A stretch of 64,000 nucleotides of DNA from Roseovarius sp. THAF9 (GCF_009363715.1 NZ_CP045404.1:3564001-3628000), one strand, 5' to 3'. Positions 17,896-29,551 are shown, counted from the first letter of the stretch. Program-made: numbers and translations. Notes: generated by a model from the sequence alone, not told the origin.

Positions 17896-19046
17896 ACCAG
17901 ACACCCTCCCTTCACGGACCCCGCCCAGTTCTTATCGTGGGAGCGGGCTTTGCCGGCGCTGTCTATGGCCGTACCTTGGCAGAAGCCGGCTGGCAGGTCG
18001 AGATCATCGACCGGCGTATTCACATCGCGGGTAACGCGCATGATGCGGTGGATGCCAACGGCGTGCGCGTCCACACTTATGGTCCGCACTTGTTTCACAC
18101 GCAGAACAAGGAGGTTTTCGACTGGATCTCCCGCTTTGGCGCGATGGTTCCCTATCGCCACAGCGTGACGGCCCAGTTGGACGATGGGCGTCTTGTGCCG
18201 CTCCCGGTCAACCGACGCACGCTGGAAATCCTCTACGATGTGTCGCTTCCCGACGCCGAGGCGGTGAACGCACTTTTGGAATCCGTCGCTCAGCCGATCA
18301 AGAACCCGGCAAATGCGGCAGAGCATCTTCTCAGCCGTATCGGTCCGACCCTGACCGACCTTTTCTTCCGGCCCTATACCCGCAAGATGTGGGGGCTGGA
18401 ACTGGAAGACATGGACGCCTCGGTGGTCCGCCGTATTCCACTGCGCCACGACTACACCAGTGACTATTTCCCGGACGACACGTATCAGGTGCTGCCCCGC
18501 GATGGTTACACGGCGCTGTTCGACAGCATCCTCGATCATCCCAACATATCGGTCACCCTCGGCACCGCCTTCGACAAGGCGATGCAAGCGGACGCACATT
18601 GGTGCTTCAACTCCATGGCGATCGACGAATATTTCGACCAGTGCTTCGGCGCGCTGCCGTATCGCTCGATCCGCTTCCACACCCAAACTCGCCCGCGCGA
18701 CCAGATCGACGGCACAGCCGTGGTCAATTACACCGACGATGGCCCCATGACGCGCGAAACACGCTGGGCCCTTCTGCCCAGCCACGAGGTGGACCGGGGG
18801 CCCGATACGACCGTGACCTTGGAAGAACCGTGCTCTTACGAAGAGAACAATTTCGAGCGGTATTACCCGGTTAAAACCGCCGACGGCCGCTTTCAGGACG
18901 TGTATCGCCGCTACGCCGACGAAGCGGCCCGTCATGACAGGCTCAGCTTTATCGGGCGATGCGGCACATACCAGTATCTCGACATGCATCAGGTCATCAA
19001 TCAAAGCCTTGTGCAGTGTCGAAAGTGGATCGACAGCCAGTCCTGA
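17892..19046 (+). CDS. glf: UDP-galactopyranose mutase
   Basis: A 384-residue flavoenzyme that converts UDP-galactopyranose to UDP-galactofuranose. The FAD-binding VLIVGAGFAGAVYG motif is at the N-terminus. HTYGPHLFHT, PYTRKMWGLE, PRDGYTALF and the C-terminal FIGRCGTYQYLDMHQVI are all characteristic of bacterial Glf. The start is TTG 17892 inside a TTGA overlap with the upstream gene; the next internal candidates would cut into the FAD fold. The polymer therefore probably contains galactofuranose. It faces the RTX gene with only 3 bp between stops. Confidence 0.95.
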   Translation: MNQTPSLHGPRPVLIVGAGFAGAVYGRTLAEAGWQVEIIDRRIHIAGNAHDAVDANGVRVHTYGPHLFHTQNKEVFDWISRFGAMVPYRHSVTAQLDDGRLVPLPVNRRTLEILYDVSLPDAEAVNALLESVAQPIKNPANAAEHLLSRIGPTLTDLFFRPYTRKMWGLELEDMDASVVRRIPLRHDYTSDYFPDDTYQVLPRDGYTALFDSILDHPNISVTLGTAFDKAMQADAHWCFNSMAIDEYFDQCFGALPYRSIRFHTQTRPRDQIDGTAVVNYTDDGPMTRETRWALLPSHEVDRGPDTTVTLEEPCSYEENNFERYYPVKTADGRFQDVYRRYADEAARHDRLSFIGRCGTYQYLDMHQVINQSLVQCRKWIDSQS

Positions 19047-19049
19047 CGC

Positions 19050-21701
19050 CTAGAACAGGAAGTCCGTGCCATCGAGGTCGCCATAGCTGACACCGATCAA
19101 CGTGATCGAGCTGTCCACGCCCGTGGCAATCACCACGTTGTTGCCCACCAGTGCCGCTTGCGCCATGACGTCCGACGTAGCAGAGAACATGTTCAGATCG
19201 CTGAAATCCAGAACCTCCAGCGCGTTCAATGCGTCGAAGCCGACAACCGTATCGTGGCCGTGACCCGTATCGAAGACAAAGCGATCTGCATTGAAATCAC
19301 CGTAAAGCAGATCGTCGCCCGCGCCACCGATCAGCGTGTCGAACCCAGCGTTTCCGCCTAGGGTGTCGTTGCCATCCTCGCCGACGATAAAGTCGCTGCC
19401 CGTACCTCCGAAAAACCGGTCGTTGCCCGCGCCACCCCACATGCGATCGTTGTCGCCTTGGCCGAAATGAGTGTCGGGTCCGTCACCGCCATACAATTGG
19501 TCATCGCCAGCGCCGCCGAACAGCCGGTCGAAGCCGTCATTTCCGTAAAGCATGTCCGCGCCATCTTCACCGAATATGTTGTCGGCATTCAGTCCCCCGT
19601 CGATCGCGTCTGCGCCAGTCCCACCGATCAACAAGTCGAAGCCGACACCCCCAAAGATGGTATCGTTGCCGGCACCGCCTTCGACCCCGTCGACAGACGT
19701 TCCATAGTTGAATCCGGCATCGATCCAATCATCACCGTCGCCGCCCCAGATACGATCGGGCCCGCGCCCACCCCACATTGAATCGTTGCCGGCATCCCCG
19801 CGCAGATAGTCGTACCCGTCGCCTCCGGTGATGACGTCATCGCCCGCCCGGCCCTCGATCTCGTCTGCGTTGCCGCCGCCAGAGATCGTGTCGTTGCCAC
19901 CATGGCCGATGATCGTGTCGAACCCGGCGGCACCGGTCAGAATATCGGCGCCGTTGTAGCCGACGATCCGGTCATTGCCGCCGCCACCGGAAATCTGGCT
20001 TGCGGTCTGAGCCCCCCGTAATACGTCATGTCCGTGGCCGCCCATCTGCGCACTGGCCGGGTTGACGGCCACGTACGGCTCGGGCAGCTGCGGGAAATCG
20101 AAAGAAGGTCTTTGATAGCGCAAGGTCGGTGCCAGGGCACTGCCGGTTTCCGGCCCGAAATCCGGGCTGTCATCGGGGTAGTCCGACAAACGGGTTGAAA
20201 TGCTGGCGGTCATGCCGACCGCACCGCCTGCGAAATCGGACAGGGACAAGGACGCACCGCTCGCAGAGTAGACCCGCACCATCTCGTCCCCGATATGCAG
20301 TTCGGCACCCCAGCTTCGGCTGACGACGCGTATATCGTCGGCGCCCAAACCCGGCTGCGGTCCCTGCAACTCGATCCGGTCTGTGCCGGGCTGATAGTCA
20401 TTGATCCGGTCGATCTGCCCGTCTGCACCAAGCACGAAAATGTCCGCGCCAGCGCCTCCGGTCAGGATATCGGCCCCGGCTCCGTCCGATATCACGTCGT
20501 CCCCTGCACCGCCGGACATCGTATCGTTGCCTGCGGCCCCAACGATCATGTCGTCGCCGCCCGTTCCGGTCAGCCGGTCTGCCCCTGCATTGCCCGCCAG
20601 TGTCAGACCTGCGTTCCCAAGTGCGAACTCGAACTCCACTAGGTAGGGCGCCCACTGCGTCGCCACAAAAATGCGGGCCATATCGCCCACCACAACCGCG
20701 TCCAGCGCCGAAATCCCGTTCAGCGGCGTTTCCAGGCTGGCCGGGATTGTCGCCACCTCCAACAATTGGCCGCCCGGCAAAAGCGACATCACGGTCAGGC
20801 CGCGGTCACTGCCCGCCGCGACGATAAAAGGCTGGCCGGCAATTTCCATGATCGCCAGGTGATCGGCGTCGTCAAACCGGGTGTCCAGGCTGTCGACCAC
20901 GTGTTCCACGGGGCGCAGACTGTTGCCCTCGATTGCCAGAACCGTCAAAGACGAACTCCCCGAGGCCGCCACGACAGCGTAACTGACGCCGTCCGCCGCG
21001 GTCAGTATCGCCACCGCACCCGGCCGGTTGATCCAGGCGCCGTCGGTTGACCCCACTATATCTACCAACGACAGACGCCCGTTGCTGCCCGCTTGCAGCA
21101 GTGCGGCATCATTCGATCCGCCATAGGTAACGACAGAATAATCGGTCCCGCCGGTCTCGATCCACGCTACTGCGCTGGCTCTTTGACTGCTCAATGCCCC
21201 CAGGCCGGCCGGCGCAAGCACCGAAACCTGTCCGTTGCCTGCGAATGACAATTGCACAAGCCCCCCGCCCCGCAACGCTGCCAAGCCGGACACACCGTCC
21301 GGCGCCATCGCGATTTCGCTAATGTCACCAAGATCGAAGGCGCCGGCGTCATACACCATCGAACCGCCAAGTCCGCCGCCGGTATCGACGCGCCCGCGCA
21401 GATCGTCATCAGCCAGCCCGGCCACCATCACCCCGGTGACGCCACCCGCTCCGTCGACAAGGGCGATATCCGAACTTTCAAGCTGCAAAAGCCCGGCGGG
21501 AATGTCCCAACTGCTTTGCAGGCTGGCCGGACCGTCCCCGCTTCCCAGCGCGAAACGGCTCAACGCGCCGCCGCCCCGCGCCGCAGCGTACAGCACCGGG
21601 TTGTCGCCTTCCATGCCAATCTCCAGGTCCGTCAGACCTACCAGCAGCTCGCTGTCGGCAACATGGACAGCCCCCCGGCCGTTCAATGTGACGCGCGGCA
21701 T
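19050..21701 (-). CDS. RTX calcium-binding repeat protein with beta-propeller-like N-terminus
   Basis: An 883-residue acidic protein. Residues 1-365 contain repeated short beta blades without a recognised domain, possibly a propeller. A first block of GGxGxDxLx nonapeptides lies at 370-425 and a large one at 555-808. No N-terminal signal peptide is visible, consistent with type I secretion through a C-terminal signal; the tail (810-883) is rich in hydrophobic and small residues and ends in DFLF. Such proteins bind calcium after export and often associate with extracellular polysaccharide. No T1SS ABC transporter gene lies in the window. The ATG at 21701 has GGAG/GAGG upstream. It is convergent with glf. 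Confidence 0.88.
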   Translation of the reverse strand: MPRVTLNGRGAVHVADSELLVGLTDLEIGMEGDNPVLYAAARGGGALSRFALGSGDGPASLQSSWDIPAGLLQLESSDIALVDGAGGVTGVMVAGLADDDLRGRVDTGGGLGGSMVYDAGAFDLGDISEIAMAPDGVSGLAALRGGGLVQLSFAGNGQVSVLAPAGLGALSSQRASAVAWIETGGTDYSVVTYGGSNDAALLQAGSNGRLSLVDIVGSTDGAWINRPGAVAILTAADGVSYAVVAASGSSSLTVLAIEGNSLRPVEHVVDSLDTRFDDADHLAIMEIAGQPFIVAAGSDRGLTVMSLLPGGQLLEVATIPASLETPLNGISALDAVVVGDMARIFVATQWAPYLVEFEFALGNAGLTLAGNAGADRLTGTGGDDMIVGAAGNDTMSGGAGDDVISDGAGADILTGGAGADIFVLGADGQIDRINDYQPGTDRIELQGPQPGLGADDIRVVSRSWGAELHIGDEMVRVYSASGASLSLSDFAGGAVGMTASISTRLSDYPDDSPDFGPETGSALAPTLRYQRPSFDFPQLPEPYVAVNPASAQMGGHGHDVLRGAQTASQISGGGGNDRIVGYNGADILTGAAGFDTIIGHGGNDTISGGGNADEIEGRAGDDVITGGDGYDYLRGDAGNDSMWGGRGPDRIWGGDGDDWIDAGFNYGTSVDGVEGGAGNDTIFGGVGFDLLIGGTGADAIDGGLNADNIFGEDGADMLYGNDGFDRLFGGAGDDQLYGGDGPDTHFGQGDNDRMWGGAGNDRFFGGTGSDFIVGEDGNDTLGGNAGFDTLIGGAGDDLLYGDFNADRFVFDTGHGHDTVVGFDALNALEVLDFSDLNMFSATSDVMAQAALVGNNVVIATGVDSSITLIGVSYGDLDGTDFLF
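19278..20039 (-). repeat. RTX nonapeptide repeat array (coding)
   Basis: About 250 residues of near-continuous GGxGxDx-type nonamers in the RTX protein give a degenerate 27-bp period in DNA. A shorter block of the same type lies at about 20427-20594. The repeats should form a Ca2+-binding parallel beta roll. Confidence 0.85.
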
Positions 21702-21973
21702 TCCTCACTCCGTTCCACTGTGTTCGAAAAGGTAGGGATCACCCTTTCCTCAAGGCAAGCAACACCACCGGCGCGTGGTCTCATGCGGAGTAAGATTGCG
21801 TCTCAAAGCGGGCTTTTCAGGCCAATTTTCGCTGAATTGAACCGGCCTCTGCCACCTGCCCTCAAGTTTCGGTGTTGCGTCAACGCGCTGTGGCAAAGCG
21901 CGGTCGCTTTACACTTTGTTGGAGCGTCGACGTCATTTCTCGTCGCGGCTCTTTGCAACAAAGGATCGTTCAC

Positions 21974-22957
21974 GTGTCCGACACTTCTCCCACCCTCGGC
22001 CTGCCGCTTATCCAACCGGCTCAGGCGCAAAAACACGTCACTCATAACGAGGCGCTGCGCATTCTCGACGCGGTCACACAGCTCACCGTCACAAGCGCCG
22101 ATCTGGCCACACCGCCCTCGGATCCGGACGACGGCGCTCGCTATATCGTGGCCCCGACAGGTCAGAGCGCATGGGCCGGGCAGGACAATGCCATCGCGCT
22201 GTTTACTGATGGCGTTTGGGAATTCTTCGCGCCGCGGACCGGCTGGCGGGCCGACGTGGCTTCGACCAGCGCGACCCTACGATTCGACGGCACCGCGTGG
22301 CAGGACATCGCCTTGCCCGAAACTCTGCCGCAGCTCGGTCTCAATGCATCCGCCGACACGACGAATCGTTTGGCCGTCGCCGCCGACGCCACACTTCTGA
22401 CGCATGACAGCGCCGGCCACCAGCTCAAGATCAACAAAAACGGCGCCTCGGACACCGCAAGCCTGCTGTTTCAGACCGGCTTCTCGGGCCGGGCCGAGAT
22501 GGGCACCACCGGCAGCGACGACTTCGCGCTCAAGGTTTCAAACAACGGCACCACGTTCCATTCCGCTTTGATTGCCTCGGCCGACATTGGCGCGCTTCAA
22601 GTGCCCAGCGGCCAGCTTTTCTTTCGCGACGTCTTCATCATGGACGATACGACCTACAGTTTCGACATACCGTTTTCCAGCCCGGCGAGAATCCTGATGT
22701 GGCTGGGCATGAACGTGCAGGGGTACTATTTCCTGTTCTCGATCACCGGCTCTCTGAACGGCGCAGGGAATTTTGGAGAGATGTTCTCGAATCCCGTCGG
22801 CAAAATCACTTTTCATACCGGGCCGCTGACTGGCACGACAGGTCCCGATGGCAACATCAACTTGGCCATCGACATTACCGGCGCCACGCCGCGTATGCAC
22901 CTGGAAAACCGGTTCGGCTCGAATCGCCTTTTCACAATGGCAACACTCGGAAGGTAA
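21974..22957 (+). CDS. DUF2793 domain-containing protein
   Basis: The 327-residue protein opens with LGLPLIQPAQAQKHVTHNEAL, the diagnostic start of DUF2793, a family common in Rhodobacterales and of unknown function. The C-terminal half (from about DIGALQVPSGQLFFRD) is beta-rich and glycine/phenylalanine-rich and resembles a surface or tail-fibre-like fold, without catalytic motifs. GTG 21974 is chosen because AAAGGA lies 8-10 bp upstream and the family-specific sequence starts right after it; the longer frame from 21872 reads through non-coding-looking DNA. It is divergent from the RTX gene and followed after 3 bp by a 58-codon ORF. Confidence 0.8.
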   Translation: MSDTSPTLGLPLIQPAQAQKHVTHNEALRILDAVTQLTVTSADLATPPSDPDDGARYIVAPTGQSAWAGQDNAIALFTDGVWEFFAPRTGWRADVASTSATLRFDGTAWQDIALPETLPQLGLNASADTTNRLAVAADATLLTHDSAGHQLKINKNGASDTASLLFQTGFSGRAEMGTTGSDDFALKVSNNGTTFHSALIASADIGALQVPSGQLFFRDVFIMDDTTYSFDIPFSSPARILMWLGMNVQGYYFLFSITGSLNGAGNFGEMFSNPVGKITFHTGPLTGTTGPDGNINLAIDITGATPRMHLENRFGSNRLFTMATLGR

Positions 22958-22960
22958 ACC

Positions 22961-23137
22961 ATGAGCAATCCTGACTATCACCTTGTCGATGTACCGGGCC
23001 TTGGCCGCATTCTGGCGCCGGTTACCCTGAGCGCCCAAGATGTTCTTCGCGACCTCGGCAACGAAGAGCAGAACGATCGCACAGCCGATCCATCGTCAGA
23101 CACCGCACCTGATACCGGCGGTTTCCCGACAGACTGA
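22961..23137 (+). CDS. Small hypothetical protein (58 aa) downstream of DUF2793 gene
   Basis: An ATG at 22961 with GGAAGG 6-11 bp upstream opens a 58-codon frame ending in TGA at 23137. The product is acidic and polar (starts MSNPDYHLVDVPG, ends DTGGFPTD) with no membrane segment. It lies only 3 bp after the DUF2793 stop, so it is likely a translationally coupled partner. No family is recognised. It could be spurious, but spacing and ribosome-binding site favour a real gene. Confidence 0.55.
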   Translation: MSNPDYHLVDVPGLGRILAPVTLSAQDVLRDLGNEEQNDRTADPSSDTAPDTGGFPTD

Positions 23138-23214
23138 TGTTGGCCGCCGGGCTTCTTACGTGACAATCGCGCCCTCGATTGCTAAGCGCATGGCAAAGTC
23201 ACAAGGAAGTTTCA

Positions 23215-23781
23215 GTGAAAATCACCAAGACCGCTCTGCCCGGCGTATTGCTGCTCGAACCGCCTCGCTTCGGCGACACCCGCGGCTTTTTCAGCGAAAG
23301 CTGGAATCGCAAGACACTCGCCGCGCACGGGATCGAAATAGACTTCGTTCAGGACAACCATTCATTGTCCGGACAGACCGGCACCGTGCGCGGCCTGCAT
23401 TTCCAGTCGCCCCCCCATGCGCAGGCCAAGCTGGTGCGCTGCGGTCGCGGACGGCTCTTTGATGTCGCCGTGGACATCCGCAAAGACAGCCCGACTTACG
23501 GCCAATGGGTCGGCTATGAGCTGAGTTTCGAAAACGGCTTGCAACTGCTGATCCCCGAGGGCTTTCTGCACGGGTTCGCCACGCGCGAACCCGACACCGA
23601 GATCGTTTACAAGTGCAGTGACTACTACGCTCCGGAGTGCGATGGCGCGGTGCGCTTCGACGATCCCGATATCGGCATTGACTGGAACCTTTCGGGCGAC
23701 GCTGTGCTGTCCGACAAGGACGCCGCCGCTCCTCTGCTCGCCGATTTCGACAGCCCCTTCACTTGGGAAGGACCGAAATGA
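23215..23781 (+). CDS. rfbC: dTDP-4-dehydrorhamnose 3,5-epimerase
   Basis: A 188-residue cupin enzyme of the dTDP-L-rhamnose pathway, epimerising C3 and C5 of dTDP-4-keto-6-deoxyglucose. [32 protein letters not shown] (with the catalytic histidine), [18 protein letters not shown] and [13 protein letters not shown] are all family signatures. GTG 23215 is preferred because AAGGAAG lies just upstream and the resulting length matches RmlC. It ends in an ATGA overlap with rmlB. Confidence 0.95.
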   Translation: MKITKTALPGVLLLEPPRFGDTRGFFSESWNRKTLAAHGIEIDFVQDNHSLSGQTGTVRGLHFQSPPHAQAKLVRCGRGRLFDVAVDIRKDSPTYGQWVGYELSFENGLQLLIPEGFLHGFATREPDTEIVYKCSDYYAPECDGAVRFDDPDIGIDWNLSGDAVLSDKDAAAPLLADFDSPFTWEGPK

Positions 23782-24821
23782 AGATGTTGGTGACAGGCGG
23801 CGCCGGCTTCATCGGCTCGGCGGTCGTGCGCCTGGCGATTACACAGGGCCACGAAGTGGTCAACCTCGACGCCCTGACCTATGCGGCCTGCCTCGACAAC
23901 GTCGCCGAAGTGGCCGGCGATCCGGGTTACAGCTTTGTGCGGGCCGATATCCGCGACCGATCGGCGCTCGACGCAACGCTGGCGCGGTACCGACCCGATG
24001 CCATCATGCACCTGGCGGCCGAATCGCATGTCGATCGCTCCATCGACGGCCCCGGCGCCTTTATCGACACCAATGTCATGGGCACCTACACGCTGCTCGA
24101 AGCCGCCCGCGACTATTGGGACGCGAACGGTCGGCCCGAAGCCTTCCGCTTTCACCATATCTCTACGGACGAGGTGTTCGGCTCGCTGGGGCCGACGGGG
24201 ATGTTCACCGAAACCACGCCCTATGACCCCCGCTCGCCCTATTCGGCGTCCAAGGCGGCCTCAGACCACCTGGTGCGCGCCTGGCACGAAACCTACGGCC
24301 TGCCCGTGGTGCTTACCAATTGTTCGAACAACTACGGCCCTTACCACTTTCCCGAAAAGCTGATCCCGGTCATCATCCTGAACGCGCTCGCCGGCAAGCC
24401 CCTGCCGATCTACGGCGACGGCTCCAACGTGCGCGACTGGCTCTATGTCGAGGATCACGCCGAGGCCCTTCTGACGGTTCTGCAAAAAGGCGCCGTCGGC
24501 GAAAGCTACAACATAGGCGGCGAGAACGAGCGCACGAACCTTGAGCTGGTGCAGACGCTCTGCACAATTCTCGACAGCAAGCGCCCCAAGGACAGCGGCA
24601 CATATTCCGATCAGATCACCTTCGTCACCGACCGTCCAGGCCACGACGCCCGCTATGCCATTGACCCCACGCGCATCCGGCAGGAATTGGGCTGGCGCCC
24701 GTCCGTTACCGTTGAAGAAGGCCTGGAACGAACCGTGCAATGGTATCTAGACAACGAGCCTTGGTGGCGGGCATTGCAGGATCGGCAGGGCGTGGGGCAG
24801 CGGCTGGGGTTCGCAAAGTGA
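23778..24821 (+). CDS. rfbB: dTDP-glucose 4,6-dehydratase
   Basis: A 347-residue extended SDR that converts dTDP-glucose to dTDP-4-keto-6-deoxyglucose. The NAD motif TGGAGFIG starts the protein. [20 protein letters not shown] and the YSASKAASD (Y-x3-K) active site are present, as is [17 protein letters not shown] 23778 lies in the ATGA junction with rmlC. The next rhamnose gene, rmlD, is not adjacent: a sulfotransferase gene is inserted after a 153-bp gap. Confidence 0.96.
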   Translation: MKMLVTGGAGFIGSAVVRLAITQGHEVVNLDALTYAACLDNVAEVAGDPGYSFVRADIRDRSALDATLARYRPDAIMHLAAESHVDRSIDGPGAFIDTNVMGTYTLLEAARDYWDANGRPEAFRFHHISTDEVFGSLGPTGMFTETTPYDPRSPYSASKAASDHLVRAWHETYGLPVVLTNCSNNYGPYHFPEKLIPVIILNALAGKPLPIYGDGSNVRDWLYVEDHAEALLTVLQKGAVGESYNIGGENERTNLELVQTLCTILDSKRPKDSGTYSDQITFVTDRPGHDARYAIDPTRIRQELGWRPSVTVEEGLERTVQWYLDNEPWWRALQDRQGVGQRLGFAK

Positions 24822-24974
24822 ACTCATCATGCAAATTCGCGATCCGATACAGGAAATCCAACGAACTGTTCTATCAGCTGGCCCCGATTACATCTCCTCT
24901 AGCATGGGCAAGGAACCCCTAAATCTGCCGCTCATCTTTGGACCTTCAAGCCTTAAAAGCTAGTTTGGAAAGCC

Positions 24975-25640
24975 ATGCCGATAGCCCGCCTGCCCAACGG
25001 AAAGTTTCTTTACTTCGCGCATGTGCCCAAATGCGCGGGCACGGCGGTGGAACGCTACATGATGGACCGCTTCGGTGCGCTGGGGATGCATGACGGCGCC
25101 TATGCCGCGCGCAGCGATGGCGACGCGTGGTCGCTGTCTCCGCCTCAGCACATGCCCGAAACCGTGCGGCGCGACCTCTTGCCCAACACGCTTTTCGACG
25201 CCATCTTCGCCACCGTGCGCCACCCACTTCTCCGCTTGCGCTCGGCGTTCCTTTTCCAGCGCGAGGTCGAAAGGTCTCTGCCCGCTGCGCTGCCGTTTCA
25301 CCGCTGGATCGAAACTTTGCCGCGCAGCCTTGTGCTGGCCCCCTACGCCCTCCACCGCCACCTGCGCCCCATGGTTGAGACAGTGCCCCCCGACGCCATC
25401 GTCTTCAGGATCGAGGACGGGCTAGACGCTCTGGTCGCCTGGCTGGACCGACAGGCTGGCACCGAGGACGGCCCGCGCGAGATCGGCACGGCAAATCGCT
25501 TGGCCGACCGATTGCCCGACGCCCTGCCCGAGGTGCCGCTGTCCCGCAAGGTGATGGCCCGTGTGGCCGACATCTATGCCGATGACTATGCTCGCTTCGA
25601 CTACCCCATAGACCCCGACGACACGACGAAGGACACATGA
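24975..25640 (+). CDS. Sulfotransferase family protein inside the rhamnose operon
   Basis: The 221-residue protein has FAHVPKCAGTAVE (14-26), the PAPS-binding motif of Sulfotransfer_2-type enzymes. TVRHPLLRLRSAF (about 80-92) is the second PAPS motif. It is short compared with characterised carbohydrate sulfotransferases but has both motifs. It lies between rmlB and rmlD and overlaps rmlD by ATGA (25637-25640), so it is cotranslated with rhamnose synthesis. A rhamnose or adjacent residue is a reasonable acceptor, as inference. Confidence 0.75.
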   Translation: MPIARLPNGKFLYFAHVPKCAGTAVERYMMDRFGALGMHDGAYAARSDGDAWSLSPPQHMPETVRRDLLPNTLFDAIFATVRHPLLRLRSAFLFQREVERSLPAALPFHRWIETLPRSLVLAPYALHRHLRPMVETVPPDAIVFRIEDGLDALVAWLDRQAGTEDGPREIGTANRLADRLPDALPEVPLSRKVMARVADIYADDYARFDYPIDPDDTTKDT

Positions 25641-26488
25641 CCACACTCGTTTTCGGCACCAACGGGCAAGTCGCAACTGAATTGCGGCTGGCCAGACCCG
25701 ACGCCATCTTCCTCGGACGCGACGAGGCCGACCTTTCCGATCCCGAAACCTGCGCCGCGGCCATCGAGGCGCATCGCCCAGATCTCGTGATCAATGCCGC
25801 CGCCTACACCACCGTGGACCGCGCCGAAGAACAAGAGGCGCTGGCGTACATCATCAACGGCGTCGCGCCCGGTCGCATGGCCGAAGCCGCGGCACAATTG
25901 GGCACGCCTTTTGTCCACATCTCGACCGATTATGTCTTCGATGGTAGTGGCACCCGCCCCTGGGCTCCGTCAGACGCGGTTTGCCCGCAAAACGCCTATG
26001 GCCGCACCAAACTTGCGGGGGAGGACGCCGTGCGCGCCGCCGGCGGCGTACACGCCATCCTGCGCACGTCTTGGGTGGTGTCGGCGCACGGGGCAAACTT
26101 CATAAAGACGATGTTGCGGCTCGGGGCCGAACGCGATGGCCTGGCCATCGTCGCCGACCAGATCGGTGGGCCGACTCCAGCGCGCGACATCGCCGCCGCG
26201 TGCCTGCACATCGGCGATGTGCTCTGCCGCGCGCCCGCAACCTCCGGCACATATCATTTCTCCGGCGCCCCGTCTGTCAGCTGGGCAGACTTCGCGCGTG
26301 CGATCTTTGACAGCGCAGAGCTCGACTGCGCGGTGAGCGACATCCCGACCAGCGATTACCCCACACCTGCGGCACGGCCATTGAATTCCCGGCTCGATTG
26401 CCGCACAACCAACGAAGTGTTCGGCCTGTCCCAGCCCGATTGGCCTTCGGGGCTCGACAAAATTCTGAAAGCCCTGAAGGAGGCTTGA
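25637..26488 (+). CDS. rfbD: dTDP-4-dehydrorhamnose reductase
   Basis: The 283-residue SDR catalyses the final NAD(P)H-dependent reduction to dTDP-L-rhamnose. GTNGQVATEL is the cofactor loop. NAAAYTTVDRAE, STDYVFDG and YGRTKLAGE (Y-x3-K) are the family motifs, and RPLNSRLDC is near the C-terminus. Start by ATGA overlap with the sulfotransferase gene. Confidence 0.95.
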   Translation: MTTLVFGTNGQVATELRLARPDAIFLGRDEADLSDPETCAAAIEAHRPDLVINAAAYTTVDRAEEQEALAYIINGVAPGRMAEAAAQLGTPFVHISTDYVFDGSGTRPWAPSDAVCPQNAYGRTKLAGEDAVRAAGGVHAILRTSWVVSAHGANFIKTMLRLGAERDGLAIVADQIGGPTPARDIAAACLHIGDVLCRAPATSGTYHFSGAPSVSWADFARAIFDSAELDCAVSDIPTSDYPTPAARPLNSRLDCRTTNEVFGLSQPDWPSGLDKILKALKEA

Positions 26489-26489
26489 T

Positions 26490-27368
26490 ATGCTTGGATT
26501 ATTCGGCAAAGGCCGCAAAGGCGTTCCCGACGATACCGCCGCGAACACGCAGGTCGACCCCACCGGGCCCGCAGGGTCGGGTCCAGCCGCGCTTGCCGAG
26601 ATTCAATCGATCTGCCAGCGTCTCAGCAAGCCGGGCTATGGCACCGTTGCCCCCGACGAGATCGACTTCATCCAATCGCTGATCGCCGAACACCGTCCCG
26701 AAAGCTTTGTCGAGATCGGCATGGCATCGGGCATCTCCACCGGCTTCATCGCGCGGTTCATGTCCGCCCACGGCGGCAAGCGGCTCGTCTCGCTGGATCA
26801 CGACGACACGTTCTTCGGCGACACGTCCAAGCCCAACGGCTTTCTCGTGCCGGAAATCTTCGACGGGAAAGGCCTTGACGTCGAGCTGATCAAGTTCCGC
26901 ACCGCGCTCGACATTCACGAGGTCGAGGGCAGCTTCGACATGGCGTTCATCGACGCCAATCATCAGCATCCCTGGCCGATGGTCGACATGATGTCACTCT
27001 ATCCCCGCATGTCGGGTCCGAAACTTATGGTGCATCACGACCTGCGTCTGTTCCAGTTGCAGGAGGTCATGTTCGGCATCGGCCCGAAGTACCTGTTCGA
27101 CCAGTTCCCCGACGACAAGCGGATCCGCTCCAGCGCCAATAACGGCAATATCTTCGCCGTCGATCTCGACATGGACCACGACCGCTTCGAAGCGCTTTGC
27201 ATGGACTTGGTGAAACTGCCCTGGTCGCTGCGCACACAACTCCAACCCAAGTATATCGACCAGATCGCGGCCATGCTTGAACGCGACTACTCCAAGGCGA
27301 TGCAGGACCAGTTCCACCGCTGCGTCAAACTCTACAACGTCCAGGACAGGTTCCGCTCCGGACTCTGA
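26490..27368 (+). CDS. Class I SAM-dependent methyltransferase
   Basis: A 292-residue methyltransferase with FVEIGMASGISTG (about 71-83) as SAM loop, VSLDHDDTFFG as strand-2 acidic end and MAFIDANHQHPWPMVDMM, matching the Methyltransf_24/TylF-like group with an acidic metal site. The gene starts 1 bp after rmlD and its Shine-Dalgarno (AAGGAGG) lies inside the rmlD 3' end. It may O-methylate rhamnose or another residue of the polymer. The exact acceptor is unknown. Confidence 0.75.
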   Translation: MLGLFGKGRKGVPDDTAANTQVDPTGPAGSGPAALAEIQSICQRLSKPGYGTVAPDEIDFIQSLIAEHRPESFVEIGMASGISTGFIARFMSAHGGKRLVSLDHDDTFFGDTSKPNGFLVPEIFDGKGLDVELIKFRTALDIHEVEGSFDMAFIDANHQHPWPMVDMMSLYPRMSGPKLMVHHDLRLFQLQEVMFGIGPKYLFDQFPDDKRIRSSANNGNIFAVDLDMDHDRFEALCMDLVKLPWSLRTQLQPKYIDQIAAMLERDYSKAMQDQFHRCVKLYNVQDRFRSGL

Positions 27369-27379
27369 GAAAGCACCCC

Positions 27380-28246
<867 letters not shown>

Positions 28247-28254
28247 CCGTCATG

Positions 28255-28284
28255 AAAAAAGCCCCCGCCGTCATGGGCGGGGGC
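28255..28284 (-). terminator. Rho-independent terminator downstream of ccrM
   Basis: On the minus strand a perfect 9-bp GC-rich stem (GCCCCCGCC at 28261-28269 with GGCGGGGGC at 28276-28284, 6-nt loop) is followed directly by six T residues (28260-28255). It lies about 60 bp past the ccrM stop. On the plus strand, 9 bp after rfbA, the stem lacks a T tract. Confidence 0.85.
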
Positions 28285-28345
28285 AAGGTGAGTGCCATGT
28301 GTCAGGCCACAGGCACCGGCGGTGTTCTTGAATTCTGGGAAACCT

Positions 28346-29551
<1,206 letters not shown>

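Noticed and set aside
17826-19004. 392-codon minus-strand frame opposite glf
   Set aside because: Antisense shadow of UDP-galactopyranose mutase.
21974-22957. DUF2793 gene as evidence of a prophage or gene transfer agent
   Set aside because: No capsid, terminase, portal or tail genes nearby; the family occurs widely on Rhodobacterales chromosomes.
24829-24963. 44-codon ATG frame between rfbB and the sulfotransferase gene
   Set aside because: No ribosome-binding site, no family and no overlap logic; too short to support, though it cannot be excluded.
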